A stretch of 64,000 bases of DNA from Candidatus Geothermarchaeum rappei. GTDB lineage: Archaea > Thermoproteota > Nitrososphaeria > Geothermarchaeales > JDFR-13. The translations under genes and the position numbers were made by a program. This document shows, piece by piece, positions 34,842 through 45,028 of the stretch; the first letter of the stretch is position 1, and every line of letters begins with the position of its first letter. The stretch spans positions 1,492,446 to 1,556,445 of the forward strand of contig MTMB02000001.1 of NCBI GenBank assembly GCA_002011085.2, read 5' to 3'. The notes below the pieces were generated by a model. The model did not search any database, was not told the origin of the DNA, and was given only the letters and a program-made list of their open reading frames with translations.

Positions 34842-35960
34842 GTGGCCGGCATCAAGGATGTTGGATATACGGTGCTCTATAGATCCAACAGCTTTCATAG
34901 GGACTGCAGCTTTGCAGCTGTTATACCTTGTATTAGGGAGGAGAAAACTATTGGTAGAGTTATACATAAATTGAGGAGTGTCTTTAAACCTTGTGTCTTT
35001 ATAACAGTTGTAGTTAGTGACAAGGACGATCCAACAGCTCAAGTTGCTATTGAGAATAACGTTGATGCAGTGATTGTAGCTAAAGAAAAAGGTTACGGAT
35101 ATGCCATAAATGCTGGGTTAAATTTTTTATCTAAATTATTCGACGATGATACCTATGTAATTATGATCGATGGAGACGATACATATAATATCTCAAGCAT
35201 TGATCTTTCTTCTTTAGAATTAGATGGAAAAACAATTGTTATAGGTGTTAGAAAACTTAGGAAAAACAGCATGAAACTCATTAACAAAATTGGTAATGCG
35301 ATTCTTAATTTCATCTTCAGGCTTTTCTTCTACAAAAAAGTAGGTGATTCACAATCAGGATTCAAAATTTTCCCTCTCTTTCTCTCAAAGGACTTAAAAG
35401 AACCTGGAATGACATTCTCAACAGAAGTCATTATCAAAGCAATTGAAAGACACATGAAGATTAAAGAAGTTCCTATAGAGTACACCCCGAGAGTCAAAGG
35501 ATCTTTATCTAAACTAGATCCTATTAGAGACGGTGCCAGAATATTCAAGTATTTTCTCATTGAAGGGCTTAAGAAACGCCTAGGTGTTGGTATTGCATCA
35601 TTTTTAATATCAGAGCTTTTACTTTTCATAAACTTCTTTATCTTAGGGTTATCAATCTTTTGGAGCATAGTTTTGGCCGGTGAGTGTTCCATTATCTTCG
35701 GTTATTTAATGGAGCTACTATTCTTTGGGCTCTATAAAGAATCCTCGAGAAGAACATTTTCTTCTTGCTTAACAAGTTTTTTAAGATACAACACCATATT
35801 TTTTCCAGCTCTTACCATCTCAGTAAATTTTGTAGTCGTTTTATTTTATTTCCTTAATCTTAATCCTCTCTTAACAAACTTCTTAATATCATTTTTACTG
35901 TTTCCCCTAAACTATGAACTCTATACTTATTTTAACAGAGGTACTGAATATGGGCATTAG
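34842..35960 (+). CDS. Family 2 glycosyltransferase with C-terminal membrane domain (DPM1/GtrA-like)
   Basis: The 372-aa protein has a GT2 domain in residues 20-235 (FAAVIPCIREEKTIGRVI, KGYGYAINAGLNF, the DxD region MIDGDDTYN, and GDSQSGFKIFP). About four C-terminal membrane helices (245-370) resemble GtrA-type domains. It probably makes polyprenyl-phosphate sugar or transfers a sugar on the inner membrane face (inference). It starts with GTG 34842 with no ribosome-binding site. An A/T box about 30 nt upstream suggests a leaderless message. It heads a three-gene glycan cluster. Confidence 0.85.
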   Translation: MAGIKDVGYTVLYRSNSFHRDCSFAAVIPCIREEKTIGRVIHKLRSVFKPCVFITVVVSDKDDPTAQVAIENNVDAVIVAKEKGYGYAINAGLNFLSKLFDDDTYVIMIDGDDTYNISSIDLSSLELDGKTIVIGVRKLRKNSMKLINKIGNAILNFIFRLFFYKKVGDSQSGFKIFPLFLSKDLKEPGMTFSTEVIIKAIERHMKIKEVPIEYTPRVKGSLSKLDPIRDGARIFKYFLIEGLKKRLGVGIASFLISELLLFINFFILGLSIFWSIVLAGECSIIFGYLMELLFFGLYKESSRRTFSSCLTSFLRYNTIFFPALTISVNFVVVLFYFLNLNPLLTNFLISFLLFPLNYELYTYFNRGTEYGH

Positions 35961-37044
35961 CATCATCACTGAACTATTTCATCCTCACATAGGTGGACAA
36001 GAAACAAGATATCGCCGTTTAGGAAGAGAACTTTCCTCACAAGGATTCGCCATTGACCTATATACTATAAGGCTATCCAGTTCTCTCCCTGTAAAGGAGA
36101 AAATCGATGGTATAACTGTATACAGGATATTTGATATACCGAATTATATTCATAACTATAGACGAACTGCAAGAGGACTTCTAGCTTTCACGAAGATACT
36201 ACATGATTTTCTACGGATCAATCCAGATTTAAAGAATGTCATTATTAATCAGATGCCTATATTACACATCCTATTAAATTGTTCCGAGATAAAACGTATA
36301 GATGCAATTATTGATTGGGCAGAGTATTGGCCGAATCGTCTTTTCACTCCAGTTTTTAGGAAATTATCTCGATGTTCAGACAGACATATTGTAATTAATC
36401 CAGAGATATATCAGTTTCTTCTTCAAAATGGTTTGACAAATAGCCAAGTATGTTATATTCCTCCGGCCATTGATCTAAAAAAGTACCAATGTGACGTTAA
36501 TAACAAAAGACACGGTCAAATTTTGTATGTAGGTAGATTGGTAGACCATAAAAATGTAGATATGTTGCTAAAAGCCTTTTCTTATGTTTCTCAAAGGGCT
36601 GCTGATACAAAGCTTTTTATTGTTGGTGACGGCCCTAAAAAGGAATATCTAAAAAGACTTGCCTTTTATCTAAACATCCATAATAAGGTGATTTTTAAGA
36701 GTCATCTAAGCGATTTAACTCTCATCTCTCTTATGAAAGAAAGTTATTTACTTGTTTTACCAAGTTCAAGAGAAGGGTTTTCATGGGTTATTTTGGAGTC
36801 CATGGCAGCAGGTACTCCTGTAATTACTGTAGATTATCTAAACAACTACGGAGCAAAGGTCGTGAAGAAGTCCGGAGGAGGCGTTGTTTGTAGACCCTCA
36901 TATATCGAGATAGCAAAAACTATTCTCCATCTACTTAGTGATGATGAAAAATGGTTGTCCCTTCATAGGAATGCCCTAGAGTATAGCATGCATCATGATA
37001 TAAAGTTAACTATAAAGAAATTGGCTCATTTTCTGTCTCTGTAG
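35950..37044 (+). CDS. Family 4 glycosyltransferase
   Basis: A GT-B fold enzyme of 364 aa from ATG 35950. FHPHIGGQETRYRRLGREL lies at the N-terminus, then YVGRLVDHKNVDMLLKAF near 195. VGDGPKKEYLKRLA and the donor-site EX7E region (PSSREGFSWVILESMAAGTPVI) are near 220-305. It probably adds a hexose from a nucleotide sugar in surface glycan or N-glycan assembly. AGAGGT lies 7 nt before the ATG. The upstream ATG 35914 would sit inside the previous gene. Confidence 0.88.
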   Translation: MGISIITELFHPHIGGQETRYRRLGRELSSQGFAIDLYTIRLSSSLPVKEKIDGITVYRIFDIPNYIHNYRRTARGLLAFTKILHDFLRINPDLKNVIINQMPILHILLNCSEIKRIDAIIDWAEYWPNRLFTPVFRKLSRCSDRHIVINPEIYQFLLQNGLTNSQVCYIPPAIDLKKYQCDVNNKRHGQILYVGRLVDHKNVDMLLKAFSYVSQRAADTKLFIVGDGPKKEYLKRLAFYLNIHNKVIFKSHLSDLTLISLMKESYLLVLPSSREGFSWVILESMAAGTPVITVDYLNNYGAKVVKKSGGGVVCRPSYIEIAKTILHLLSDDEKWLSLHRNALEYSMHHDIKLTIKKLAHFLSL

Positions 37045-37130
37045 ATCATGTTATTAATACTCTCTTGAACATTAGAATTTATTTAGAGACCCTATCATAG
37101 AAACCATCAATTTAACTGGTGCTCAAAATA

Positions 37131-39329
37131 ATGTTTCAAGTATTCAGGGCATATGACAACAAAAAAATAGTTTTCATTCTTTTTATTATCATTTATCTCT
37201 CTATAATTGTCTATCCTGCCTATAGCACCTTTCTTCTTAAAGATCGGCTTATCAACGATGATATAGGAAGTTATCTCCTCACTTCGAAAGCTTTATTTCA
37301 CGAAGACGCTAGAATTAATAACTTCATTTATTCATTCCCACTATTTCCCTTTTTTCTTACATGTATTACAATTTTCTTTCCTGGGTTGTTAGAGGCTTAT
37401 CAAGTGACCTTCTATATAGGTGTCCTGCTTCTCATCATGATAATATTTGCTTTTTATAGAATGCTTTCACAGTTAAAAATAAGCGGTATTTCAATACTAA
37501 CCGCTGTAATACTTATGGCTTTCTTCAGACCTGAATTAGAAGAATTAGCATGGGGAGGCTACGCCCAGTTTCTAAGTAATCTAATGGGCATAATAGCAGT
37601 CTCGAACATGATAAAATTCCTCTATAAAGACAAGTCTCTTTCTATGATTAGACATACAAAAGATTATTTACTAATTGGGGTTCCACTTTACTTATCTCTC
37701 TTTTCTCAATTTTATTCCGCGGTTTTCTGGATTCTAGTAGTTTTTCTAATCATATTTAGTTACTGTAAGAAACATGAGAACCTAACATTACTAGTAACAC
37801 ACATATTTAAGCTAATAGTCTTCCCATCTCCTCTTCTAGTTATTCCAATTACCTACTACATATATTTTCCTCAATTATTAGAAGAAAATGTAACAGTGAG
37901 ATATTACAATTTCAATCTACTGATCGATGTACTGTTGAACATTGGTGAGTATCTTTCTAGTTTAATATATCAATTTACTTTTACAATTAATACACTTACA
38001 ATAATGATCTTTCTAGTATCATTCTATCTGTTTTTCTCATTTATCTCTTCTTTTATGATAAAACATTTCAGAAAGGAGCATTCTGACACGGACTATGTAA
38101 TTCTGAAGTCTATGTGGTTTTCATTATTGATTATTGCATTAGTTACACCAGCATATTATCTAGATCGTTTTATCTACTTCCTCTTTTTTCCCCTATTTAC
38201 AAACGTAGCGATAGGAATAGATGTAACACTAAAATCAGTATCTGGACGCTCTTCAACCCAAATAAAATGGAATAAGATCTATTCTATCCTACTTGTTCTC
38301 TTTATACTTGTATCTGGATACTACGTATTTCTATCTATATCTACCTATCCTGACTATCTACGACACTACTCTTTCCCAAGTAAAAACCTCTCGTATATTG
38401 ATCATATACCCCTGTCAATTCTTTATAACAGCAGCTATGGTATTGTCTCTCACGGTCTTCATCCATTTGTTACCGCATATTCCTCAGGTCTCTATGTATA
38501 CCCAGACATGCAGCCTGTATGGTTCACAAGGACATCGCAGGTAACGTCGTCTATCCTTGGCCGGCTCCTCCTCTCTGGAGATATTTATATAAACACATCT
38601 AATTACTATGTATCCCTAGATTCTCAAAGAGGAACGTATTCAATATACATTAGAAAAGACCCTTATTTTGTAAAAGTATATGAATCCTTACCAGTACTGA
38701 TCTACTTCAAAGCAGGAGATCAGGAAAACTTCATTGTTTCCTCTTCGATGTCTCTCTCTGTCAAAGAAACCACAAAAAATAACATTAAATTAATATATTC
38801 AGCTGAAAATATACAACTCAAAATCACTATTATCCCATCGCCTAACAGCCTATCTACTGATCTCGAGATAGCTACATACAGGGGCATCATAATAAATAGA
38901 GTTATAATTCCCTCGTTTGATCATGAGGGTTCTCTGGAAATAACTAAGTCGATGAAGAACAGTACAATGTTTCAGTCTAGCTATATTCTCTCATATAAGG
39001 AGCCATGGATTCCAGTTAAAATACCATTTAACACAACATTCTCTACTTCTTCATATAACTTCACGGTCTATCCATCTTCTAAGAATCAAGTTATTATTAT
39101 AAGAACAAGTGCGTACAAATTATCATATAGGACCTCAATTTACTTTGCTAAAAATACGGGCGATAGAGTTATAATAACTGATTTTAATAGTTTAATCAAG
39201 GAACTAAATATACACTATTTACTAGTAATAGGAAACTCTAGATTGTATCAATTACTCAATAATAGACCGTTCAATCTGGAATTAGTATATGAAAAAGATG
39301 AAATATGGCTGTATAGAGTGGGAAGCTAA
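37131..39329 (+). CDS. Polytopic membrane protein with large extracytoplasmic C-terminus, possibly GT-C
   Basis: The 732-aa protein has about 11-12 hydrophobic helices in roughly residues 15-420. A soluble beta-rich C-terminal region of about 300 aa follows, with many Ser/Thr/Asn and potential N-glycosylation sites. The first loop carries acidic residues (NDDIGSYLLTSKA), as in GT-C enzymes that use lipid-linked sugars on the outer face. Linkage to two glycosyltransferases supports a role in surface glycosylation. I do not recognise a family. ATG 37131 is preferred, and GTG 37119 is possible. Confidence 0.7.
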   Translation: MFQVFRAYDNKKIVFILFIIIYLSIIVYPAYSTFLLKDRLINDDIGSYLLTSKALFHEDARINNFIYSFPLFPFFLTCITIFFPGLLEAYQVTFYIGVLLLIMIIFAFYRMLSQLKISGISILTAVILMAFFRPELEELAWGGYAQFLSNLMGIIAVSNMIKFLYKDKSLSMIRHTKDYLLIGVPLYLSLFSQFYSAVFWILVVFLIIFSYCKKHENLTLLVTHIFKLIVFPSPLLVIPITYYIYFPQLLEENVTVRYYNFNLLIDVLLNIGEYLSSLIYQFTFTINTLTIMIFLVSFYLFFSFISSFMIKHFRKEHSDTDYVILKSMWFSLLIIALVTPAYYLDRFIYFLFFPLFTNVAIGIDVTLKSVSGRSSTQIKWNKIYSILLVLFILVSGYYVFLSISTYPDYLRHYSFPSKNLSYIDHIPLSILYNSSYGIVSHGLHPFVTAYSSGLYVYPDMQPVWFTRTSQVTSSILGRLLLSGDIYINTSNYYVSLDSQRGTYSIYIRKDPYFVKVYESLPVLIYFKAGDQENFIVSSSMSLSVKETTKNNIKLIYSAENIQLKITIIPSPNSLSTDLEIATYRGIIINRVIIPSFDHEGSLEITKSMKNSTMFQSSYILSYKEPWIPVKIPFNTTFSTSSYNFTVYPSSKNQVIIIRTSAYKLSYRTSIYFAKNTGDRVIITDFNSLIKELNIHYLLVIGNSRLYQLLNNRPFNLELVYEKDEIWLYRVGS

Positions 39330-39389
39330 AGTAAGAGCACTACATAAAAATTCTTAAAGTCATGTACTCATTAAATAATAGAATTAGAT

Positions 39390-39475
39390 GCGGGGGTTCC
39401 CCTAGCCTGGTCAACGGGGCGAGGTTCAGGCCCTCGTGGCATAGGCCTTCGTGGGTTCAAATCCCACCCCCCGCA
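39390..39475 (+). tRNA. tRNA-Leu(CAG)
   Basis: The acceptor stem GCGGGGG/CCCCCGC (39390-39396, 39468-39474) has discriminator A39475. The D-arm contains TAGCCTGGTCAA. The anticodon stem CGAGG/CCTCG encloses the loop TTCAGGC with CAG at 39427-39429. A long variable arm and the T-arm GTGGG-TTCAAAT-CCCAC follow. CCA is not encoded. The stems are very GC-rich against the surrounding DNA. No intron is present. Confidence 0.95.
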
Positions 39476-39553
39476 TTATCAATAATTCGTTATAAGATTT
39501 CTGAGACTGAGGAGTGGGGCTTTGTCGTGACCATGATTAGGATAAACAGAGTT

Positions 39554-39832
39554 CTAGTCTCTTATGGGCTCTAATATACTTACTGCTTTCCAGACCCACA
39601 TTCTTGCAAATACTGGCATGTTAGGGTCATAAGCCATATTCTCCATTATACTAATTGAATTTGCAGCTCTCACCGCCGGTGTTAAACTCTCGTCATGTAA
39701 AATTGTAATTGCTTCTTCAGCAGCCCTCCTAATATTCCTAGGTATCTGGCGGTTTCCTGCTATTTCTCTAAGAATCTGAGTCGCTTCTTCTATCTTCTGA
39801 TCAATTTCCTCTTTCTTCATCTTCCTAGGCAT
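39554..39832 (-). CDS. UPF0147 family protein
   Basis: Small all-helical archaeal protein of unknown function, 92 aa. The segments IPRNIRRAAEEAITILHDESLTP (in part), AVRAANSISIMENMAYDPNMPVFARMWVW and AVSILEPIRD are typical of UPF0147. ATG 39832 is chosen because GGAGGTGG lies 5-12 nt upstream. The GTG at 39841 is part of that site. Confidence 0.9.
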   Translation of the reverse strand: MPRKMKKEEIDQKIEEATQILREIAGNRQIPRNIRRAAEEAITILHDESLTPAVRAANSISIMENMAYDPNMPVFARMWVWKAVSILEPIRD

Positions 39833-39954
39833 ACGAACCACCTCCTAATAATAAACCAAATTAATAATATAATAATACAACATTATCCAGCCAAGTAGAG
39901 ACATAATAAACTGTAAAATCTAAATACAGTATTCTCCTATTTTAGTTTTTGGTC

Positions 39955-40284
39955 ATGACCGAAAAAAATACAGCCTCCATCATCGCGGATTATATAAAAA
40001 GAGGTTGGAAACTCACTTCATATTCATGTCCTTCTTGTGGTTCTCCAATTGTTCACAAAGAAGATGACTACTTCTGCCCAGTATGCAATAAAAAGATATT
40101 AGTTGCAAAGGATGAGGAGGAAGCATGGGAAGTTATAAAGAGAACTGTTATAGATAATTTAGAAAAAAAGATTGTCTCAAGAATTAATACACTAGTTGAA
40201 AATAACTCTTTCAGTGAAGAAGATCTAGATCTTCTTCTTAAATACTTAGCTGTGCTGAAGGAGATAAAGGCCTTAAAGATCTAA
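39955..40284 (+). CDS. Zinc-ribbon protein of the Sjogren/scleroderma autoantigen 1 (UPF0148-like) family
   Basis: The 109-aa protein begins with a helix (IADYIKRGWKLTSYSC), then a zinc ribbon (CPSCGSPIVHKEDDYFCPVC) at residues 24-44 and a helical C-terminus. This fits the archaeal family related to human SSSCA1/ZNRD2. The function is unknown. ATG 39955 is the start and the message appears leaderless. Its end overlaps the convergent Hef gene by 12 nt. Confidence 0.8.
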   Translation: MTEKNTASIIADYIKRGWKLTSYSCPSCGSPIVHKEDDYFCPVCNKKILVAKDEEEAWEVIKRTVIDNLEKKIVSRINTLVENNSFSEEDLDLLLKYLAVLKEIKALKI

Positions 40285-42552
40285 CTTATCTTTTTGAGCT
40301 TTCGGATAGATAGTATGGAAAACCTCATAGATCCTTTTAGCGAGTTGGGGTCCTATTCCCTCTACCTTCAACAGTTCTTCAAATGAGGCAGTGGCCAGTC
40401 TCTCTATCGTTCCAAAATATGTAAGTAATTTATCTGCTAATACCGAGTCTATTCCAGGTATTCCGGCAATTAAAAACTTTTGTATTTCAGGGGTCTCTAG
40501 AGGCTTTCTCTCCAGCCTTATACGATGATATCCCTTCTTATCCACGATCTGTCTCTGTAATAACGAATATATGACTTCTGCTGATTCCCTATCAGATAAT
40601 GATCTATATATCGGTATCTTATAATCCTCCAGAATTGATAATACTATTCCAGCTAATACTTTTTCATTTAGTCTTTTGGTGAAGTCAATAGTTTTTCCCT
40701 CAAGTAAAATAAGTATGTCAGCAGGCTGTCTCTTTAACTCTTTCAATTGACTAAATATTCTCCCGTCAATAATTGACTGTGCAAGATCATGCATAGTCTT
40801 TCTTTCTATCAAATATTTTCCAACCAGATAGTCTCCCACAGGTAGCTCTTCAAGCTTGATGTCAACACCCTTCTCACGTAAATATTCAACTATCTTTCCT
40901 GATCTTTCCCTATAGTCTACTATAACCGCAGAGAGATGATCTTTCTCCTTTTCCGTTTCTTCTTGTTCTTCAATAAATTCAGTTAAAGGTTTCACTCCCT
41001 CTTTATCTATAGAGATAAACGTAGGCTTAAGCTTCTTCAACTCGTTCATTAAACGTTTCTCCATTTTTCTTCCTACCCAGTATCTCGTCTCGTCCCTCGT
41101 ATTTTTAAGGACTATAAAATAGATCTCACCTGGCTGTGTCCTCCCTGTTCTCCCTTCTCTCTGTATCCTTCTTATAGCACTAATGGGATTATCATAGAAT
41201 ATGACATTCTTAACCTCAGTAATATCTAGTCCCTCTTCACCAACGTGCGTCGCTACCAAGACTTTATACTCTCCCTCTCTAAATTTGTTTAGGACTTGTA
41301 TCTGCTCTCGTTGCTTCATTCCAACTTCTCCTTTCCCTCTTATTTGACCAATTAAATACGTAGTAGGTATCCCCTCTTCATTCAGTTTATTGACGATTTC
41401 CAGTGTAACATCTTTTATGCCCACAAACACTAGGGTTCTTTCATGTTTATTCTGAAGAAACTTTATTAGCGTTTGTATCTTTGGATGAACATATCCTTTT
41501 TTATGTAAAGAGTCAATTATAATAAAAGCCTCTTTAAGCTTAGGATCGCTTATTAACACTTTTTCTATGGTAACTCTACGTCTCTCAGCCTTTTCTTTTA
41601 GTGTTTGATAATACGATAAAAACAAAGAGTAGCTGTATGTCTCGAGATAGGTCAATAACCTATCTAGATAAATCAACTCATTTACCAATATTCTTAACTG
41701 CCTTCTAGTAACTCTATCTATCCTTCCCTCTAAATACATCTCCTCGATCTTATTCCTTATATTATCTAATTTAGTAAAGCTAAGCATCCTATAATCAAGC
41801 CTAATCTCATCTTTATTCTCACCTGAAAAAGTTCTCATTGTGTCTAATCTCCTCTTTATAGAATCTCTAATCAGATCTAATGCATATTTCAAAGGCGGCG
41901 GGCTCTCTACTTCTAGTAAACGCATTTTCACTGGCTGAAGATATCTTCTAAGTTCTTGATCGCTCCTTGTTAACACAACCAGCTTCTCAATATTCAAGTT
42001 CCTCATAATTTCCTTTGTTTTTTCTATATCTCCAGGTGACGCTGTTAAGGCAAGGATACGCGGCTTTATACCTGTATTTATGATCCGCGCAACCTTAGTA
42101 TACGAGTGCTCTTTAACAGCTCGATGTGCTTCATCGAATATAAAGAGCCACGTACTTGACGGCTTAATATACCCCTTGATGAGATCATTATAGACCACTT
42201 GAGGAGTTGCAAATATTATTTTTGCTCTCCAAAGTGTTTTTCGAGTCTCTGGAGATACTTCTCCGCTTAAAACCTTAAGCTGTAGAGGATCATAGTCAAG
42301 TATTTTTTGGAAATACTGTTCGTGCTGATGCACCAACGGCCTTGTTGGGGCCATGAAAATGATCTTTGTATCTTTGTATCTCTTCAACCACTCCGCAGCA
42401 ACCAACAGTGCTATAGCAGTTTTTCCAGTTCCAGTTGGGAGAACCACTAATGTATTTGCTTTTATGGCATGACCTGCTGACAGAACCTGATATTCTCTAT
42501 ATTCTAAACTATCCTTCTTTATGTACTCATGCTCGACATATTTCATTTCCAT
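40273..42552 (-). CDS. hef: Hef: fork-structure helicase fused to XPF-type nuclease
   Basis: The 759-aa protein acts on stalled replication forks. An SF2 helicase at residues 10-520 shows Walker A PTGTGKTAIA, DEAH (FIFDEAHRAV), LTASPG and the QREGRTGR motif VI. A short linker leads to an ERCC4 nuclease at about 555-690 (VDYRERSGKIVEYL, ERKTMHDLAQSI). Two helix-hairpin-helix motifs end the protein (IAGIPGIDSVLADKLL, VEGIGPQLAKRI). Both activities look intact. The full fusion is characteristic of Euryarchaeota and some other PolD-bearing lineages. Crenarchaea have the nuclease part only. It overlaps tmk by 10 nt. Confidence 0.95.
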   Translation of the reverse strand: MEMKYVEHEYIKKDSLEYREYQVLSAGHAIKANTLVVLPTGTGKTAIALLVAAEWLKRYKDTKIIFMAPTRPLVHQHEQYFQKILDYDPLQLKVLSGEVSPETRKTLWRAKIIFATPQVVYNDLIKGYIKPSSTWLFIFDEAHRAVKEHSYTKVARIINTGIKPRILALTASPGDIEKTKEIMRNLNIEKLVVLTRSDQELRRYLQPVKMRLLEVESPPPLKYALDLIRDSIKRRLDTMRTFSGENKDEIRLDYRMLSFTKLDNIRNKIEEMYLEGRIDRVTRRQLRILVNELIYLDRLLTYLETYSYSLFLSYYQTLKEKAERRRVTIEKVLISDPKLKEAFIIIDSLHKKGYVHPKIQTLIKFLQNKHERTLVFVGIKDVTLEIVNKLNEEGIPTTYLIGQIRGKGEVGMKQREQIQVLNKFREGEYKVLVATHVGEEGLDITEVKNVIFYDNPISAIRRIQREGRTGRTQPGEIYFIVLKNTRDETRYWVGRKMEKRLMNELKKLKPTFISIDKEGVKPLTEFIEEQEETEKEKDHLSAVIVDYRERSGKIVEYLREKGVDIKLEELPVGDYLVGKYLIERKTMHDLAQSIIDGRIFSQLKELKRQPADILILLEGKTIDFTKRLNEKVLAGIVLSILEDYKIPIYRSLSDRESAEVIYSLLQRQIVDKKGYHRIRLERKPLETPEIQKFLIAGIPGIDSVLADKLLTYFGTIERLATASFEELLKVEGIGPQLAKRIYEVFHTIYPKAQKDKLDL

Positions 42553-43136
42553 CTATCATCTATTAATAAGGATATTTCCTCCACCACTTCCGATATATTT
42601 TTGTTCCCATTTACTTTTATTAACATTCCTCTTTTAACCATCTCTAAATACGTATTGTATACCTTCTCTAGAAACCTCTTTTTCTCAAATACATTTCTAG
42701 CATGATGTATTCTCTTTATGGCTTCACTAGGAGCCACGTCTAGAAATACAGCTAAATTAGGGGTAAGCATGTATTTATTTACCTCCAAAACCCAGTTGAA
42801 GTCGATTCCATTAATAGACTGATAAGCGAGACTTGAGTAGAAATACCTATCAGATATAACCAGATAACCCTTCTCTATATGTGGTAATATTCTTCTTCTA
42901 ATATGAAGTGCTCTATCAGCTGCGAAGATAAGCGCTTCAAACAACGGATCTCTTTCTTGTTCTGTAACTTTATTCAGATAATCCCTGATGTATTTCCCCA
43001 ACTCATAGTCAGTGGGCTCTCTGGTAATAAGAACCGATTTACCTCTCTTCTCATATTTTTCTTTAAGTTTATGAGCTACCGTTGTTTTCCCACTTCCATC
43101 TATGCCCTCTAGTACTAGAAAAAATCCCCGTTCCAA
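42543..43136 (-). CDS. tmk: Thymidylate kinase
   Basis: Phosphorylates dTMP for DNA synthesis. The P-loop LVLEGIDGSGKTT, the DR-type motif TREPTDYELGKYIRDYL, LIFAADRALH and SDRYFYSSLAYQ are typical of Tmk. TTG 43136 gives a 197-aa protein with the P-loop at the usual distance from the N-terminus. The longer TTG start at 43166 adds ten residues with no family support. It is cotranscribed with hef. Confidence 0.92.
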   Translation of the reverse strand: MERGFFLVLEGIDGSGKTTVAHKLKEKYEKRGKSVLITREPTDYELGKYIRDYLNKVTEQERDPLFEALIFAADRALHIRRRILPHIEKGYLVISDRYFYSSLAYQSINGIDFNWVLEVNKYMLTPNLAVFLDVAPSEAIKRIHHARNVFEKKRFLEKVYNTYLEMVKRGMLIKVNGNKNISEVVEEISLLIDDRWK

Positions 43137-43222
43137 CAGATGCCACCCACAATTAAACCCCTTCAATGTAAATAATTATTTAAACCAGTTTTAATTTAGA
43201 AATAGTCAATATGCCGTGAAAT

Positions 43223-45028
43223 ATGTATATGCAAATTAGTATTCCAGCTCTGCTATTCTATGGAATGTATTTAATAGATAATATTTCATCCTTCCTTACA
43301 CCCGATCAAGTTGAGATGTTGGATACAATTATATCTTCTGCAGAAGACGCTTCTTTTTTATTATTAGAGTCTCCTACTGGATCTGGGAAGACTACTGCCG
43401 CAATACTGGCGTCTATTGTACTTTCTTTATCACTTAAGAAACGAGTCATATTTTCGGTAAGGAACTATCCATTATTAGAGAAAATCTTTAGAGAAACACT
43501 ATCATATATCAAGAGACTCGATGTTAACGATCTCTTAGTAGTCTCTTTTAGAGGTAAAGAAAAAAGCTGTCCATACGCACGCGTATATAGCCTAGGTACG
43601 GGAGTGTACTCTTATTGTGAGTATCTAAGGAGCTACCAAATGTGTGAGTACTATAACAATTACATCGAAAACTATGGGGAAATACTTGGAAAATATAGGA
43701 TAAATACGGAGATTCAAGCATCCGTTTCTCAATCTAATACTGACTGGTGTCCATATTATGTCATGAAGACTCTTCTCAAGGAAGCTAATATAGTAGTAAC
43801 TCACTATTTTAATATCCTACATTATTTTGGAGTATTAAGCGATCCTCAGATATTCTCTGACATTCTAATTATAGATGAAGTCCACAATCTCCCGAGAATA
43901 TTCTTTGAAATATATAGCCCTTCTATTTCTCTTGAAACACTATCTGATTTTTGTAATCTAAAGTGTCTTTCAAGAAACATACGTAAACTAGTCCAAAGAA
44001 CCCTACTTGACAACATAAGAGAAATCACAGAAGTTCAACAATCTTTTCCTATTCAAGAGGTTATACCAATTGAACCACTATATGTCCTAAATAAAGAGCT
44101 CTTATACGAATCACTAGAAAATGAAAAAATAAGGAATAACAAGAGATGTAGAGAGCTTTTCTTTACATTAAGATATTTTTGTGATGCGTTGTTATTCTTA
44201 TATGATGAACTTTTTCTCTTTAAGGATAATAGATACGTTTTCGCACTCCCTAAACAAAGGCTATACTCTCTTCCAACTATCCTAACTAAATATTACTCAG
44301 TAATTGGGCTCTCTGCAACCTTAACTCCAATTAATCTCTATAAAAGAGTTCTCTTCAACACTCTAGATAGAGAGATACGAGTCTTCCGTGGAGAGTACGT
44401 ATCACGGCATTTGCCTAAAATCCATTTTTTCTTTAAGAGAGAATATACCTCAAAATACACAAATCGATCAATTACTCTAATTGAAAGAGTGTCGAAAGAC
44501 ATCCTACAAATAGTAAAGAATCAGGGCAGTTCAATAGTATTTTCAGCCTCTCAGGAATTATCCAAATATATTAAAAACGAATTATACCGTCTATCTCCCC
44601 AGTATCCAGTATCCTTATCGATAATTGATCTCGATGAATCGGATACGTTTCCGTTTACTAGTAAAGATGAGATAAAGCTAGTCTTAGCCTCTCAGAGAGG
44701 GAGATTTAATGAAGGAATCGAGTTTCCCCAAGATATAAGGAATATAATAGTATTTGGTTTATCAATTACTCCCCCTTCTTTAAGGGAGCAGCTCTTCGCT
44801 AAATATATCCTCGGTTGTAATACAGCTCATGAAATTTTTACATATGGCTACCTTCATCCTGCTGTAACGGTTCTTGTACAGTCTATAGGCAGACTTATTA
44901 GACGTGGTAAAAAAGAGATCAATGTATATATCTTTGAAAACCGTGTTTTTAAAGAGTCAATCCTGAAGATGATGCCACAGTGGTTTAAAGAAATCATTTC
45001 TGAGTATATTGATGTTCCACCTGCCTAG
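43223..45028 (+). CDS. XPD/Rad3-like SF2 DNA helicase
   Basis: A 5'-3' helicase of the Fe-S XPD class, 601 aa. Walker A ESPTGSGKTTAA is near 50. Four cysteines of the Fe-S domain (SCPYAR, YCEYLR, MCEYYN, WCPYYV) lie near 113-175. IIDEVHNLPR (DEAH-type) is near 215, VIGLSATLTP near 360, and the C-terminal motif VI region QSIGRLIRRGKKEINVY near 555. It fits XPD rather than DinG-only proteins because of the Arch/Fe-S layout. It is divergent from tmk and overlaps Clp1 by 4 nt. Confidence 0.88.
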   Translation: MYMQISIPALLFYGMYLIDNISSFLTPDQVEMLDTIISSAEDASFLLLESPTGSGKTTAAILASIVLSLSLKKRVIFSVRNYPLLEKIFRETLSYIKRLDVNDLLVVSFRGKEKSCPYARVYSLGTGVYSYCEYLRSYQMCEYYNNYIENYGEILGKYRINTEIQASVSQSNTDWCPYYVMKTLLKEANIVVTHYFNILHYFGVLSDPQIFSDILIIDEVHNLPRIFFEIYSPSISLETLSDFCNLKCLSRNIRKLVQRTLLDNIREITEVQQSFPIQEVIPIEPLYVLNKELLYESLENEKIRNNKRCRELFFTLRYFCDALLFLYDELFLFKDNRYVFALPKQRLYSLPTILTKYYSVIGLSATLTPINLYKRVLFNTLDREIRVFRGEYVSRHLPKIHFFFKREYTSKYTNRSITLIERVSKDILQIVKNQGSSIVFSASQELSKYIKNELYRLSPQYPVSLSIIDLDESDTFPFTSKDEIKLVLASQRGRFNEGIEFPQDIRNIIVFGLSITPPSLREQLFAKYILGCNTAHEIFTYGYLHPAVTVLVQSIGRLIRRGKKEINVYIFENRVFKESILKMMPQWFKEIISEYIDVPPA

